NCBI RefSeq assembly: GCF_000429825.1
Contig: NZ_AUCP01000034.1
Location: 1 to 64,000, forward strand
Direction of reading: 5' to 3'
Length of the DNA: 64,000 nucleotides
Source of the DNA: Cohnella thermotolerans DSM 17683
GTDB taxonomy: Bacteria; Bacillota; Bacilli; Paenibacillales; Paenibacillaceae
Of the stretch, positions 1 through 10,959 are shown one piece after another (the stretch's first letter is position 1; every line of letters begins with the position of its first letter). The notes below the pieces were generated by a model, which had not been told where the DNA came from, made no database searches, and saw nothing but the letters and a program-made list of their open reading frames with translations. Made by a program: the position numbers and the translations under genes.

Positions 1-177
1 GGTCTTAGCATTCGTTTCCGAATGTTATCCCGGTCTTGCGGGCAGGTTGCCTACGTGTTACTCACCCGTCCGCCGCTAACCTTCGCGGGAGCAAGCTCCC
101 TTGAAAGTCCGCTCGACTTGCATGTATTAGGCACGCCGCCAGCGTTCGTCCTGAGCCAGGATCAAACTCTCCATAAA
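1..177 (-). rRNA. rrs: 16S ribosomal RNA, 5' end (partial)
   Basis: The minus strand carries the universal 16S 5' signature (AGAGTTTGATCCTGGCTCAG, complement of 150-169), followed by GACGAACGCTGGCGGCGTGC. The rest of the molecule lies beyond the left edge, so only about 177 nt are present. Transcription runs leftwards, away from all other genes here. The exact mature 5' end (about 176-178) is inferred by analogy with Bacillus. Confidence 0.97.
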
Positions 178-536
178 GGTAATCCTTATTGAAGAGCCCC
201 GTTGGCTCAAAAAGTCAAATCGTTGTCCGCCACTCAAACGAGTGACAGGGTCCGTATTACGCTCGATGTTCAGTTTTCAAGGAACAAGTTTGTTGCGTTC
301 GTCGCGATCGCCGTTTTCGGCGGCGACAGAAATAAATATTATCAGCTTCTCAAAAGTATGTCAACTACTTTTTTTGAAACTCTTTTAAACTTGGCCGCCC
401 TTTCGAAGCGGCGAAGAATAATGTACCATAGGTCGCCCATCGATTACAAGCACCATTATATGGAGTTTCCTCTCTTCTGCCGAGCTTGGCTAAGCCGTCG
501 ATTTTACGTATTTCGCTTCATAAATATATAAAACAG
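178..536 (-). promoter_or_regulatory. rRNA operon leader and promoter region
   Basis: About 360 bases precede the 16S gene with no credible gene. The stretch is A+T rich compared with its surroundings, as rrn leaders usually are. The best promoter is at 336-364 (listed separately). A second perfect TATAAT (minus strand, 455-460) has no good -35 hexamer and could be the -10 of an upstream tandem rrn promoter. I see no tRNA. Confidence 0.6.
336..364 (-). promoter_or_regulatory. rRNA promoter (SigA type)
   Basis: The minus strand reads TTGACA (359-364), a 17-bp spacer, then TAATAT (336-341). It lies about 160 bp upstream of the 16S 5' end, the usual arrangement for a Firmicute rrn P2 promoter. 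Confidence 0.8.
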
Positions 537-565
537 TTGACGATTAATACCCAATCGGTTAAGTT
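537..565 (+). promoter_or_regulatory. Promoter for the DUF4395 gene
   Basis: TTGACG (537-542), 17 bp, TAAGTT (560-565). It sits about 44 bp upstream of the start codon at 609, pointing the right way and divergent from the rRNA promoter. Confidence 0.5.
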
Positions 566-608
566 GGAATTAACGGGTTAACCATTTACGTTTCGGAGGT
601 GTCTCCTC

Positions 609-1022
609 ATGCGTGAGATTCCGATGCCCTATATTAAAGCGAATCAGACGGGAATCGTCCTCTTCGTCATCCTCTCCTTCCTGTTCCAACAACCTTGGCT
701 GCTGGCGGTATTATGGATCGTTCAAGCGGTCGGTCTGTTTACGGGCGGCAAATGGAACGCGTTCGTGCGGCTGGCTAAGCCGTTTCTGCGGACGGAAGGC
801 CGCGAGACGCAGGCCGAGGAACTGCAGCGCTTCAACAATTCGTTGGCCGTTCTGTTCCTCACCTTGTCCTTGCTCTCCTTCCTAATCGGCTGGACGATCG
901 CCGGTTACGTGTTTGCGGCCATGCTGCTTCTGGCTGCCGGGGTGGCTTTGCTCGGCTATTGCATCGGCTGCACGGTTTATTTTCAATACAAGCGTCTGGC
1001 CAGAAAGGCAAAAATGCTATAA
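609..1022 (+). CDS. DUF4395 family membrane protein
   Basis: A protein of 137 residues that I place in the DUF4395 family, whose function is unknown. It starts MREIPMP, a common opening for the family, and has two hydrophobic hairpins (about residues 15-45 and 75-120). The family-typical G-Y-C-x2-C element lies near the C terminus (about residue 117), so a redox or metal role is possible but unproven. The start is supported by GGAGGT at 595-600, eight bases upstream; a second ATG at 624 is less well placed. The gene stands alone, with its own promoter and a strong terminator. Confidence 0.8.
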   Translation: MREIPMPYIKANQTGIVLFVILSFLFQQPWLLAVLWIVQAVGLFTGGKWNAFVRLAKPFLRTEGRETQAEELQRFNNSLAVLFLTLSLLSFLIGWTIAGYVFAAMLLLAAGVALLGYCIGCTVYFQYKRLARKAKML

Positions 1023-1030
1023 GGAGGAAC

Positions 1031-1069
1031 GCCCCCCTGCCCGCACTCGAAGGCAGTGGGGGATTTTTT
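1031..1069 (+). terminator. Rho-independent terminator of the DUF4395 gene
   Basis: A C-rich arm CCCCCCTGCC (1032-1041) pairs with GGCAGTGGGGG (1052-1062), followed by TTTTTT at 1064-1069. Confidence 0.85.
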
Positions 1070-1278
1070 ATGTAACTGTCATGTCCTTTCCCGGGGCTTT
1101 TGAAGGCTTATTTATCCCCGTGCCTCAGATGAAATATTCGTTCTCTGCTGCTGTTTCGCTCCTCGATCGGTTGCCTCCACCTATGGGCGGTTTCCGTCCA
1201 CTGAACTGCGGGGATAAGCCCGTAAAAATGTTAAAATAAGGGGCAAGACGCAGCCCATCGCGCCCTCCCCTCGCCAAT
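1070..1278. other. Intergenic stretch, nothing recognised
   Basis: The stretch lies between the DUF4395 terminator and the ligA terminator. No gene with a ribosome site, no repeat and no RNA element is visible in about 210 bases. The only short reading frames are antisense shadows. Confidence 0.5.
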
Positions 1279-1317
1279 GAAATAAGCAGCCCCGGAAATC
1301 GGGAGCTGCTTATTTGC
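1279..1317 (-). terminator. Terminator-like hairpin after ligA
   Basis: AAATAAGCAGC pairs with GCTGCTTATTT around a CCCGG...CGGGA core. The T run is short (TTATTT on the minus strand), so the hairpin may act weakly, or in both directions. Confidence 0.6.
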
Positions 1318-1338
1318 GTGGCCTGAATCGAGCCGGTG

Positions 1339-3922
<2,584 letters not shown>

Positions 3923-6325
3923 TCATCCTCCTACTTTCGTGATCGGAGCGAAGGCGGCCAGCAGCCGCTTGACGCCGACCGGCGCCGGAAACGCGATCTG
4001 CAGCTCCGTATCGTTGCCGCTCCCCTTCACCGCCACGACCGTGCCGACGCCCCATTTGGCGTGCTGCACCTTGTCACCGGCGCCGACGGACAGGCCGCCT
4101 CCCTGGCCGGCGGCCGCAGCCCCCGGCTGCGGCACGAGCCGGGCCCCGCCCGCCGCGGGCTGCGGCCGCGAGCCGAACGCGCCGACCGTAGACGGCGCCG
4201 CCGGCCGGCTGCCGAACCCTTGCGGCGCGCCCGCTCCGCCGTAGCCGAGACGCGATGCGCCGTAGCCGCCATAGGAGCCTTGCACGCGCCCGCCCGCAGG
4301 TTCCACCGAATCCTTGAGCTCGTTTGGGATTTCCTGCAGGAACCGGGACGGCGCGTTGCTGCTCGTGCGCCCGTACAGCATGCGGGCGCGCGCGCAGGTA
4401 AGGTACAGCTTTTTCTCCGCGCGGGTAATGCCCACATACGCCAGCCGCCGCTCCTCCTCCATCTCTTCGTTGTCCAGGAACGCGCGGCTTCCGGGGAAGA
4501 CGCCCTCCTCCATGCCGACGATGAACACGACCGGGAACTCCAGCCCCTTCGCGCTGTGCATCGTCATGAGCACGACCGCATCGCCGCCGTCCTCCTCCGC
4601 GTCGTTCATCGTGTCGATGTCGGCGATGAGCGCCAGATCGGTCAGGAACGCGACCAGCGATTTGTCCTCGCTGCGCTTCTCGAATTCCTGCGTGACGGAC
4701 AGGAACTCTTCGATATTTTCCAGCCGGGCTTTGGATTCGAGCGTATTCTCGCGCTGCAGCTCAAGCCGGTACTCGGTCATCTCCAGCATTTTCTCCGTCA
4801 GTTCGGTCACGGACAAATATTCGACCATGGCGGACAGGTTGGCGATCAGGTAGCGGAAGCCCGACAAGGCGGTTTTGGCGCGCGCCGAAATGTCGAGATG
4901 ATACAGCCCGTCTCCGAGCAAGCCGTCTCCTTCGGCCAGCAGCCGGTAAATGGAAATCCCCCGCCGCGCCGCTTCTTCCTGCACCTTCGTCATCGTCGTG
5001 TCGCCGAGCCCCCGCTTCGGCACGTTGACGATCCGGTTCAGGCTGATGTCGTCGTCCGGATTGGAAATGAGGCGGAGGTAAGCGAGAATGTCCTTGATTT
5101 CCTTCCGGTCGTAGAACTTGGTGCCGCCGACGATCTGATACGGAATTTCCGACTTGATCAAAACTTCCTCGATCACCCGGGACTGCGCATTCGTGCGGTA
5201 CAGAATGGCGTGGTCGCCGTAACGCCGCCCGTTCTGCAAGTTGCGCTTGATCTCCCTCGCGACGAAGTAGCCTTCCTCATGCTCGGAATCGCCTTGGTAC
5301 ACCGTAATCTTTTCGCCCGCGCCCTGGTCCGTCCACAGGTTTTTCGCTTTGCGGCCCATATTGTTCTTGATGACCTGGTTGGCCGCTTCGAGAATGTTGG
5401 ACGTCGAACGGTAATTCTGCTCGAGCAGAATCGTCTTCGCCTCCGGGTAATCCTTCTCGAAGTTCAGAATGTTCGAGATGTCCGCGCCGCGCCAGCGGTA
5501 GATCGACTGATCGCTGTCGCCGACGACGCAGATGTTGTGATGCTTGCTGGCGAGCATGCGGCACAGCACGTACTGCGCGCGGTTCGTATCCTGATACTCG
5601 TCGACGTGAATGTATTTGAATTTGTTCTGGTAAAAGTCCAGCACTTCCGGAACGTCCTTGAACAGCTGGATCGTCAGCATGATCAAGTCGTCGAAGTCGA
5701 GCGCGTTGTTGCTCTTAAGCCGCTTCTGATACTGCGTGTACACCTTCGCGACGATCGTCTGGAAGTAGTCCCCCGCCCGCGACTCGTACATTTGGGGATC
5801 GATCAGCTCGTTTTTCGCGCCGCTCATCGTCGCTTGAATGGCTTTGGGCTCGAACTTCTTGGAGTCGATGTTCTGCTCCTTCATGATGTTGCGGATGACC
5901 GACAGCTGGTCGGCGGAATCGAGAATGCTGAAGTTCGAGCTGTAGCCGATGCGCTCGATGTCCCGCCGCAAAATGCGCACGCACATCGAGTGGAACGTGC
6001 TCACCCAGATGTCGCCGCCGGAAGGGCCGACGAGCTTGGACACCCGCTCCTGCATCTCGCGAGCGGCTTTGTTCGTGAATGTGATGGCGAGGATGCTCCA
6101 GGGCGCCGCGATCCGCTTCGCGATCAAATACGCGATGCGGTGCGTCAGCACGCGCGTCTTGCCGCTGCCGGCCCCGGCCATAATCAGCAGCGGCCCTTCG
6201 GTCGCAACCGCCGCCTCCCGCTGCTTCGGATTGAGGCGCTTGATCGCCTCGTCTATGTTCAGGCTGTAACCGCCGGACCTCGCATTTGCCGTTGTATCGG
6301 GTTCGTTCGCCGGTTCAAAAAACAT
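3923..6325 (-). CDS. pcrA: ATP-dependent DNA helicase PcrA
   Basis: An SF1A helicase of 800 residues (UvrD/Rep/PcrA family), moving 3'-5' in nucleotide excision repair, removal of RecA filaments and plasmid replication. Walker A is AGAGSGKT (50-57). Also seen are [11 protein letters not shown] (motif Ia), VDEYQDTN (motif II), [13 protein letters not shown] (motif III) and [15 protein letters not shown] (motif V). The C-terminal RNA-polymerase-binding Tudor-like segment is [17 protein letters not shown], ending in [13 protein letters not shown]. The region before it is Gly/Ala/Pro rich and makes the protein somewhat longer than average. AAAGGAG lies 8 bases before the ATG. The start overlaps the end of pcrB by 11 bases, so the two are translationally coupled. 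Confidence 0.97.
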   Translation of the reverse strand: MFFEPANEPDTTANARSGGYSLNIDEAIKRLNPKQREAAVATEGPLLIMAGAGSGKTRVLTHRIAYLIAKRIAAPWSILAITFTNKAAREMQERVSKLVGPSGGDIWVSTFHSMCVRILRRDIERIGYSSNFSILDSADQLSVIRNIMKEQNIDSKKFEPKAIQATMSGAKNELIDPQMYESRAGDYFQTIVAKVYTQYQKRLKSNNALDFDDLIMLTIQLFKDVPEVLDFYQNKFKYIHVDEYQDTNRAQYVLCRMLASKHHNICVVGDSDQSIYRWRGADISNILNFEKDYPEAKTILLEQNYRSTSNILEAANQVIKNNMGRKAKNLWTDQGAGEKITVYQGDSEHEEGYFVAREIKRNLQNGRRYGDHAILYRTNAQSRVIEEVLIKSEIPYQIVGGTKFYDRKEIKDILAYLRLISNPDDDISLNRIVNVPKRGLGDTTMTKVQEEAARRGISIYRLLAEGDGLLGDGLYHLDISARAKTALSGFRYLIANLSAMVEYLSVTELTEKMLEMTEYRLELQRENTLESKARLENIEEFLSVTQEFEKRSEDKSLVAFLTDLALIADIDTMNDAEEDGGDAVVLMTMHSAKGLEFPVVFIVGMEEGVFPGSRAFLDNEEMEEERRLAYVGITRAEKKLYLTCARARMLYGRTSSNAPSRFLQEIPNELKDSVEPAGGRVQGSYGGYGASRLGYGGAGAPQGFGSRPAAPSTVGAFGSRPQPAAGGARLVPQPGAAAAGQGGGLSVGAGDKVQHAKWGVGTVVAVKGSGNDTELQIAFPAPVGVKRLLAAFAPITKVGG

Positions 6326-7040
6326 GGTCTTGCTCCTTTGCGCTGAATTTCACGGCGTCGACCGTGCTAAGGGCCGCCTTCAGGTCGTCATAGACGACGT
6401 TGCCGACGACGACGGTGTCCGCCGCTTGGGCCGCTTCCCGCGCCTGCTCAGGCGTGCGGATGCCGCCCCCGTACAAGAGCTGGGCTTGCCGCAGTTCCTG
6501 CCGCACCCGGCGGACGAGAGCCATGTCCCCGAAGACGCCGCTGTACTCCATGTACAGCACCGGCACGCGAAGAAGCCGGTCGGCCAACCGGCCGTAAGCG
6601 ACGGCTTGCGCCGGCGTGAGCTCCGTCTCCGCTTCCGTCAGCCGCGCGGCCGTGCAGTCGGGGTTGAGGACGAGATAGGCTTCGCCCGCGACGGACTCCC
6701 ATGGCAGCAGATGGCCGTAATCCGCCAGCGCGTCCGCCTGCCGGCCGATCACCCATTCCTTGCGCGCCGCGTTCAGCACCATCGGGATGAAATAACCGTC
6801 GAATCCGGGCACGGCGCAGGCCGGGTCCGACAGCTCGAACGCGCACGGCACTTCGTACCGCCGGATGCGGGACATCAGCTCTACCGTATTGTCGAAGGTA
6901 ACGCCGCTCGAGCCGCCGACCAGAACCGCGTCGGTGCCGGACAGGCAAATCCGGCCCAGCGCTTCGTCGTCGATGTCGCGGTCCGGATCGAGCTTGAAGA
7001 CGTGCCTCCAGGAACGATAAAAAGAAGGAGATGCGATCAT
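6315..7040 (-). CDS. pcrB: Heptaprenylglyceryl phosphate synthase PcrB
   Basis: A TIM-barrel prenyltransferase of 241 residues that joins heptaprenyl diphosphate to glycerol-1-phosphate, an archaeal-type ether lipid step kept in Firmicutes. Seen are the N-terminal [25 protein letters not shown] (phosphate-binding), and [13 protein letters not shown] with [12 protein letters not shown] at the end of the barrel. The start is the ATG at 7040, with GGAGG five bases upstream; an in-frame ATG at 7052 overlaps that ribosome site. Upstream in the same frame lies the 51-bp repeat array, which stays open only because 51 is a multiple of three. The gene is first in the pcrB-pcrA-ligA unit. Confidence 0.95.
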   Translation of the reverse strand: MIASPSFYRSWRHVFKLDPDRDIDDEALGRICLSGTDAVLVGGSSGVTFDNTVELMSRIRRYEVPCAFELSDPACAVPGFDGYFIPMVLNAARKEWVIGRQADALADYGHLLPWESVAGEAYLVLNPDCTAARLTEAETELTPAQAVAYGRLADRLLRVPVLYMEYSGVFGDMALVRRVRQELRQAQLLYGGGIRTPEQAREAAQAADTVVVGNVVYDDLKAALSTVDAVKFSAKEQDHVF

Positions 7041-7065
7041 GTGTTCCTCCATGACGTTTACCTTT

Positions 7066-7094
7066 AGTCTACAGGAATTCTTCCTATCTTCCAA
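7066..7094 (-). promoter_or_regulatory. Promoter for pcrB-pcrA
   Basis: The minus strand has TTGGAA (7089-7094), 17 bp, TAGACT (7066-7071), about 26 bp before the pcrB start. It lies between the palindrome array and the gene. Confidence 0.55.
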
Positions 7095-7136
7095 GACGGC
7101 GGGGGGAGTTGGAGGGATTTTACGATTGGCGCCCGA

Positions 7137-7418
7137 CCGTAGAGTCGATTTTCGATATTGCAGCCTCTCATCCGGCTCTCCACCCGTCTCCAATATCGAT
7201 TTTCGATATTGCAGCCTCTCATCCGGCTCTCCACCCGCCTGCAATATCGATTTTCGATATTACAGCCTCTCATCCAGCTCTCCACCCGTCTCCAATATCG
7301 ATTTTCGATATTGCAGCCTCTCATCCGGCTCTCCACCCGTCTCCAATATCGATTTTCGATATTACAGCCTCTCATCCGGCTCTCCACCCGCCTGCAATAT
7401 CGATTTTCGATATTGCAT
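7137..7418. repeat. Tandem array of 27-nt palindromes, 51-bp period
   Basis: Six 27-nt palindromic units start at 7137 (left arm degraded), 7188, 7239, 7290, 7341 and 7392. They are separated by five 24-bp spacers of nearly identical sequence (CCTCTCATCCGGCTCTCCAC plus 4 bases). Each palindrome has the form CTSCAATATCGA-TTT-TCGATATTRCAG. The last copy folds into a perfect 11-bp stem with a TTT loop. Copies differ at a few positions (GTCTCC or GCCTGC; ATTGCAG or ATTACAG; one CCAGCT), so the array is not a fresh duplication. It fills the gap between the nuclease-fold gene and the pcrB promoter. All frames stay open because the period is 51, but there is no ribosome site. Confidence 0.9.
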
Positions 7419-7429
7419 CCCAACTAAAA

Positions 7430-8089
7430 TTAAAGAAAACACCTTCTGCCCTTCTCGCTAATGATATAGGCGTGATGCCGGACCGAACCGCCGCCGAGCG
7501 GCATAAGCAGCTCTTTGTCCGACAATTTATGCAATACCTGACCGGCCGCGTTCGCCCTCATCTGCAAACATGCGCAAGCTTCAGCCAAGGAGAACGCCCC
7601 GTTCCGCGCAAACGCATACCTTAGAATCTCCCTCTCGTTGACGGAAAGTTCAAATAATTTCGCCCCCGGCGGACTCCCGTACCTCCCCAGCAACTCATAG
7701 ACGGCTCGGCAGCAGGCCTCGGGCTTTTTATCCAATTCGTCATAGCTGAAAGGAAGATATCGGAACCCCTGCAACGCAATCGTGCGCACCCGCATTTTTT
7801 CGAACGAGAAGCGGTCTCGCGTCAAATTCTCCCCATGAGCAACGAAGCCGTCGCACTCAAAAGCGGCAAACAATGGAGGATAAAACACGTCAATATAGAT
7901 GCGTACTCCCGTAGTGCTGACCATTTCATATTCCAGTATGATCCCGTCCAGCGAGCCTAACGTCGGTAACAGCACAGCCTCCAGCAACTTGCGCGTCCCC
8001 GTCAAGTCCCGCGACAGCATTTCCAGACGCTGCCCGGTGGCCGAGCGTTTCTGCTGCTCTACATAAGCGTCGAATTCGCGATCCAACAT
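7430..8089 (-). CDS. DUF559-like nuclease-fold protein with C-terminal winged helix
   Basis: A protein of 219 residues, function unknown. The middle (about residues 35-140) resembles the DUF559/Vsr-like PD-(D/E)xK fold: EYEM, IDVFYPPLFAAFECDGF, a following His, then DRFSFEKMRVRTIALQGFRYLPF. This matches the usual D...E-x-D-G...H...D..R...L...G-(W/F)..L.F spacing. The motif reads E-C-D rather than E-x-K, as in DUF559 proteins. The C terminus (about 145-219) looks like a winged helix (ILRYAFARNGAFSLAEACACL ... VLHKLSDKELL). The ATG at 8089 is chosen for GGAGGGG six bases upstream. It stands alone, with the palindrome array downstream. A role in DNA repair or defence is only a guess. Confidence 0.6.
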   Translation of the reverse strand: MLDREFDAYVEQQKRSATGQRLEMLSRDLTGTRKLLEAVLLPTLGSLDGIILEYEMVSTTGVRIYIDVFYPPLFAAFECDGFVAHGENLTRDRFSFEKMRVRTIALQGFRYLPFSYDELDKKPEACCRAVYELLGRYGSPPGAKLFELSVNEREILRYAFARNGAFSLAEACACLQMRANAAGQVLHKLSDKELLMPLGGGSVRHHAYIISEKGRRCFL

Positions 8090-8235
8090 GTGAATCCCCT
8101 CCAAATATAAAAGTTAAAAATACCGGGTACGAATACATGGCGATCAAGGATCGGACCCTATTCCATCCGGATAAGCTGTGGCTCGCAATGAGACTGAGGC
8201 CAGCGCTAGCAAAACTACCAACCGCCACGGCCGAC

Positions 8236-8271
8236 AAAAAAGCCGCCCGCCCCGATCGCGAGGCAAGCGGC
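8236..8271 (-). terminator. Terminator after galU
   Basis: On the minus strand, GCCGCTTGCCTC pairs with GGGGCGGGCGGC (including G-T pairs) and is followed by TTTTTT. Confidence 0.75.
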
Positions 8272-8300
8272 ATGTGCTTCATGCGCTCTAAAAAACACAC

Positions 8301-9179
8301 TTACGGATTCAATTTCTCCAGCAAATATTTCCTGACTTCCTCGCCCAAATCCGGACGCTCCAGCGCGAAATCGATAATGGTCTTCAGATACCCCATCTTC
8401 TCGCCCGTATCGTAGCGCTTGCCCTCGAACGTGTAGGCATAAATGGCCTCGTCCGCGAGCAGCCGGTAGATCGCGTCGGTCAGCTGGATTTCGCCGCCGG
8501 CTCCGGTATTCTGCGTCTCCAGCAAGTCGAAGATGGCGGGGGTCAAAATGTATCGTCCCATAATGGCGATGTTGGAAGGCGCTTTGTCCGGCGCGGGCTT
8601 CTCCACCACGCCGCGGACGCGGATCAGCGGAGCCTCGGGATCCGATTCCGGATCGGGATCGACGATGCCGTACCGGGACACTTCGTCCCGTGCGACCCGC
8701 TGCACCGCAAGCACGCTGCCTTGCACTTCTTCGAACACGTTCATCATCTGCTTAAGACACGGAACGGTGTCCGATTGCACAATATCGTCGCCGAGCAGAA
8801 CAGCGAACGGCTCGTTACCGATAAACTTGCGGGCGCACCAGATGGCGTGGCCGAGCCCTTTGGGCTCTTTCTGCCGTATGTAGTGGATGTCCGTCAGATC
8901 GGACGCCCGCTGCACTTCGGACAGCAGATCGAGCTTGCCTTTCTGCAGCAAATTTTGCTCCAGCTCATAATAGCTGTCGAAGTGGTCCTCGATCGCGCGC
9001 TTGCCTTTGCCCGTCACGATCAAGATGTCTTCGATGCCGGAGGCAACCGCCTCCTCCACGATATATTGAATGGCCGGCTTATCGATAATGGGCAGCATTT
9101 CTTTGGGCATGGCTTTGGTGGCGGGCAGAAAGCGGGTGCCCAATCCCGCCGCCGGAATAATGGCCTTGCGAATCTTCAT
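8301..9179 (-). CDS. galU: UTP-glucose-1-phosphate uridylyltransferase GalU
   Basis: A protein of 292 residues that makes UDP-glucose from UTP and glucose-1-phosphate, feeding wall polymers, glycolipids and exopolysaccharide. Visible motifs are [20 protein letters not shown] (nucleotide binding), [33 protein letters not shown] and [18 protein letters not shown] at 9179 is the usual start, with AAAGGA about 10 bases upstream. It follows ugd by 19 bp on the same strand, so the two form a two-gene operon making UDP-glucose and then UDP-glucuronate. Confidence 0.97.
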   Translation of the reverse strand: MKIRKAIIPAAGLGTRFLPATKAMPKEMLPIIDKPAIQYIVEEAVASGIEDILIVTGKGKRAIEDHFDSYYELEQNLLQKGKLDLLSEVQRASDLTDIHYIRQKEPKGLGHAIWCARKFIGNEPFAVLLGDDIVQSDTVPCLKQMMNVFEEVQGSVLAVQRVARDEVSRYGIVDPDPESDPEAPLIRVRGVVEKPAPDKAPSNIAIMGRYILTPAIFDLLETQNTGAGGEIQLTDAIYRLLADEAIYAYTFEGKRYDTGEKMGYLKTIIDFALERPDLGEEVRKYLLEKLNP

Positions 9180-9198
9180 AGTGAGGCATCCTTTCTCT

Positions 9199-10560
9199 CT
9201 ACTTCCATTCAAGCGAATTAGCGGCGGACCCGGTCGGAAAATCGGCGGGGGTCGCCGGCAGACGTCCGATGCCGATGCAGACGACGCCCTGCGCGTTCAA
9301 CGCTTCGGCGTCGAGCGCATTGCGCCCGTCCAGCAGAATCGGACGGCGCATCCAGGATTTGAAGTCTTCGGCGCGAAGGGAGCGGAATTCCGGCCATTCG
9401 GTTACGAGAATGGCCGCGTCCGCGCCGCGAAGGGCGGACTCGGCCGAATCGCACAGCCGGACGGCGCTCGGCAGCGCGCGCTTCGCGTTCTCTCCGGCGG
9501 ACGGATCGTAGGCCGTCAGCACGATGCCCGGGTGCCGGCGCAGCAGCACCGCGGCCAGCCGAACGGACGGCGCCTCGCGCATATCATCCGTGCCCGGCTT
9601 GAACGTCAAGCCGAGCAGCGCCACCTTGCGGCGGGACGGTCCGGACAGCGCCGCCTCCAGCTTGCGGGCCATGCGCAGCGGCAGCATCGCGTTCGCGCGG
9701 AGCGCCGCGGCGACGAGCGTCTGCGGAGCGCCAGCCTCGTCCGCCAGCCGGACGAGCGCGCGGGCGTCTTTCGGCAGGCAGGAGCCGCCGAAGCCGAGCC
9801 CCGCGCCTAGATAGTGCGGACCGATGCGCTCGTCGAGCCCCAGAATGTGGGCGATCGCAGGATAATCGGCGCCGGTCTGCTCCGCCAGCGCCGCCATCTC
9901 GTTGGCGAACGACAGCCGAACCGCGAGATGGGCGTTGGCCGCCAGCTTGGCGAGCTCCGCGCTCCGGCGGTCGGTTCCGACGATTGGAGCCGGCAAGCGG
10001 CGATGGAGCAGCTCAAGCCGCTCGAACGTCTCCGGATCGGGAGCCCCGATCACGATGCGGGCGGGTTCGAAAAAATCGCGAACGGCGGTTCCTTCGCGCA
10101 GAAACTCGGGCACCGAGGCGACGCGCACGTCGCATTCCGGCGGCAGGCGGCCGCGCAGCCGGGCTTCCAGCCGCTCCGCGGTTCCGACGGGTACCGTGCT
10201 CTTGATGACGACGATGCGCGGTCTGCCTCCTTGCCAGGCGCCCAGCTTGTCGGCAGCGGCCCACAGCGAGGCCAACTGCAGATGGCCGTTGTCGCCCGAC
10301 GGCGTGCCCACGGCGAGGAAGATGACTTCCGCCTGGCTCGTCGACTGTTCGGGATCGAGCCCGAAGCGCAATCTTCCCGCTTCGGCGTTCCGGCGCACCA
10401 ACGTCTCCAGCTTAGGTTCGTGATACGGAACGACGCCAGACGCCAGTTGGCCGATTTTGCCCGCGTCGACGTCGCAGCATTCGACCTGGTGGCCCAATTC
10501 CGCAAACCCGGCGGCCGTAGTCAAACCGACGATGCCCGCACCCACCACCGCCAATTTCAT
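9199..10560 (-). CDS. ugd: UDP-glucose 6-dehydrogenase
   Basis: A protein of 453 residues that oxidises UDP-glucose to UDP-glucuronate with two NAD+. The N-terminal Rossmann motif is [32 protein letters not shown] and [11 protein letters not shown] are typical, and the catalytic cysteine lies in [14 protein letters not shown]. The C-terminal UDP-binding domain has [27 protein letters not shown] at 10560 is taken as the start, because GGGAGG lies 9 bases upstream while it abuts the alternative ATG at 10569. It is first of two genes with galU. The product could serve teichuronic acid or exopolysaccharide, but no glycosyltransferase is nearby. Confidence 0.95.
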   Translation of the reverse strand: MKLAVVGAGIVGLTTAAGFAELGHQVECCDVDAGKIGQLASGVVPYHEPKLETLVRRNAEAGRLRFGLDPEQSTSQAEVIFLAVGTPSGDNGHLQLASLWAAADKLGAWQGGRPRIVVIKSTVPVGTAERLEARLRGRLPPECDVRVASVPEFLREGTAVRDFFEPARIVIGAPDPETFERLELLHRRLPAPIVGTDRRSAELAKLAANAHLAVRLSFANEMAALAEQTGADYPAIAHILGLDERIGPHYLGAGLGFGGSCLPKDARALVRLADEAGAPQTLVAAALRANAMLPLRMARKLEAALSGPSRRKVALLGLTFKPGTDDMREAPSVRLAAVLLRRHPGIVLTAYDPSAGENAKRALPSAVRLCDSAESALRGADAAILVTEWPEFRSLRAEDFKSWMRRPILLDGRNALDAEALNAQGVVCIGIGRLPATPADFPTGSAANSLEWK

Positions 10561-10591
10561 GCGCCGCATCCTCCCTGTCCTATAACTCTAT

Positions 10592-10621
10592 TGTATAAGA
10601 AAACGCCGCCTAATGCGACAA
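10592..10621 (-). promoter_or_regulatory. Possible promoter for ugd-galU
   Basis: The minus strand shows TTGTCG (10616-10621), 18 bp, TATACA (10592-10597), about 30 bp before the ugd start. The hexamers are imperfect. Confidence 0.4.
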
Positions 10622-10875
10622 ATGATGGAACGGATTCAACTTTTTTCTCCACGATTCGATTCCCCTTCCGTCAGTGAACTTGGAATTTGCAACGATTGTA
10701 TCACCCGGATCGCAACAGATTTCCCGTTTTTCGTAAATTTGCAGTTAATATTTCCGCTTCGCTCCGTGCCTCATCCCTTCTACCCCGAACAAAAACGCCT
10801 TCTGCGTCCTTGGACGGCGAAGAAGCTTTGCGCAGCCGATTCGGACAGGAGTGAACGTGAAATTTATATCATCCC
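10622..10875. other. Intergenic stretch without a gene
   Basis: About 250 A+T-rich bases lie between the ugd promoter and the terminator of the U32 gene. No gene is supported. It contains AACGCCTTCTGCGTC (around 10796), which recurs at about 31930 in another intergenic region. Around this copy an imperfect hairpin can form, with GCGTCC facing GGACGGC. Confidence 0.5.
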
Positions 10876-10931
10876 AAAATAAACGTCCGCCCCGGCTCCC
10901 CCTCATACCCGGGGGATTCGGAGCGGACGTA
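10876..10931 (-). terminator. Terminator after the U32 gene
   Basis: On the minus strand, ACGTCCGC pairs with GCGGACGT around an inner CCCCC/GGGGG stem, followed by TTATTTT. Confidence 0.8.
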
Positions 10932-10959
10932 TGCACCGCATGCGCGGCTCGGATTGCGG

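Noticed and set aside
202-531. A 109-codon frame in the rRNA leader
   Set aside because: It overlaps the rRNA promoter on the other strand, lacks a ribosome site and has no protein-like pattern.
7137-7418. CRISPR array
   Set aside because: Repeat and spacer sizes are suggestive, but the spacers are nearly identical to each other and the repeats are perfect palindromes. No cas genes lie nearby.
7064-7423. A repetitive small protein encoded by the 51-bp array
   Set aside because: The frames stay open only because 51 is a multiple of three. There is no start with a ribosome site, and both strands give equally repetitive peptides.
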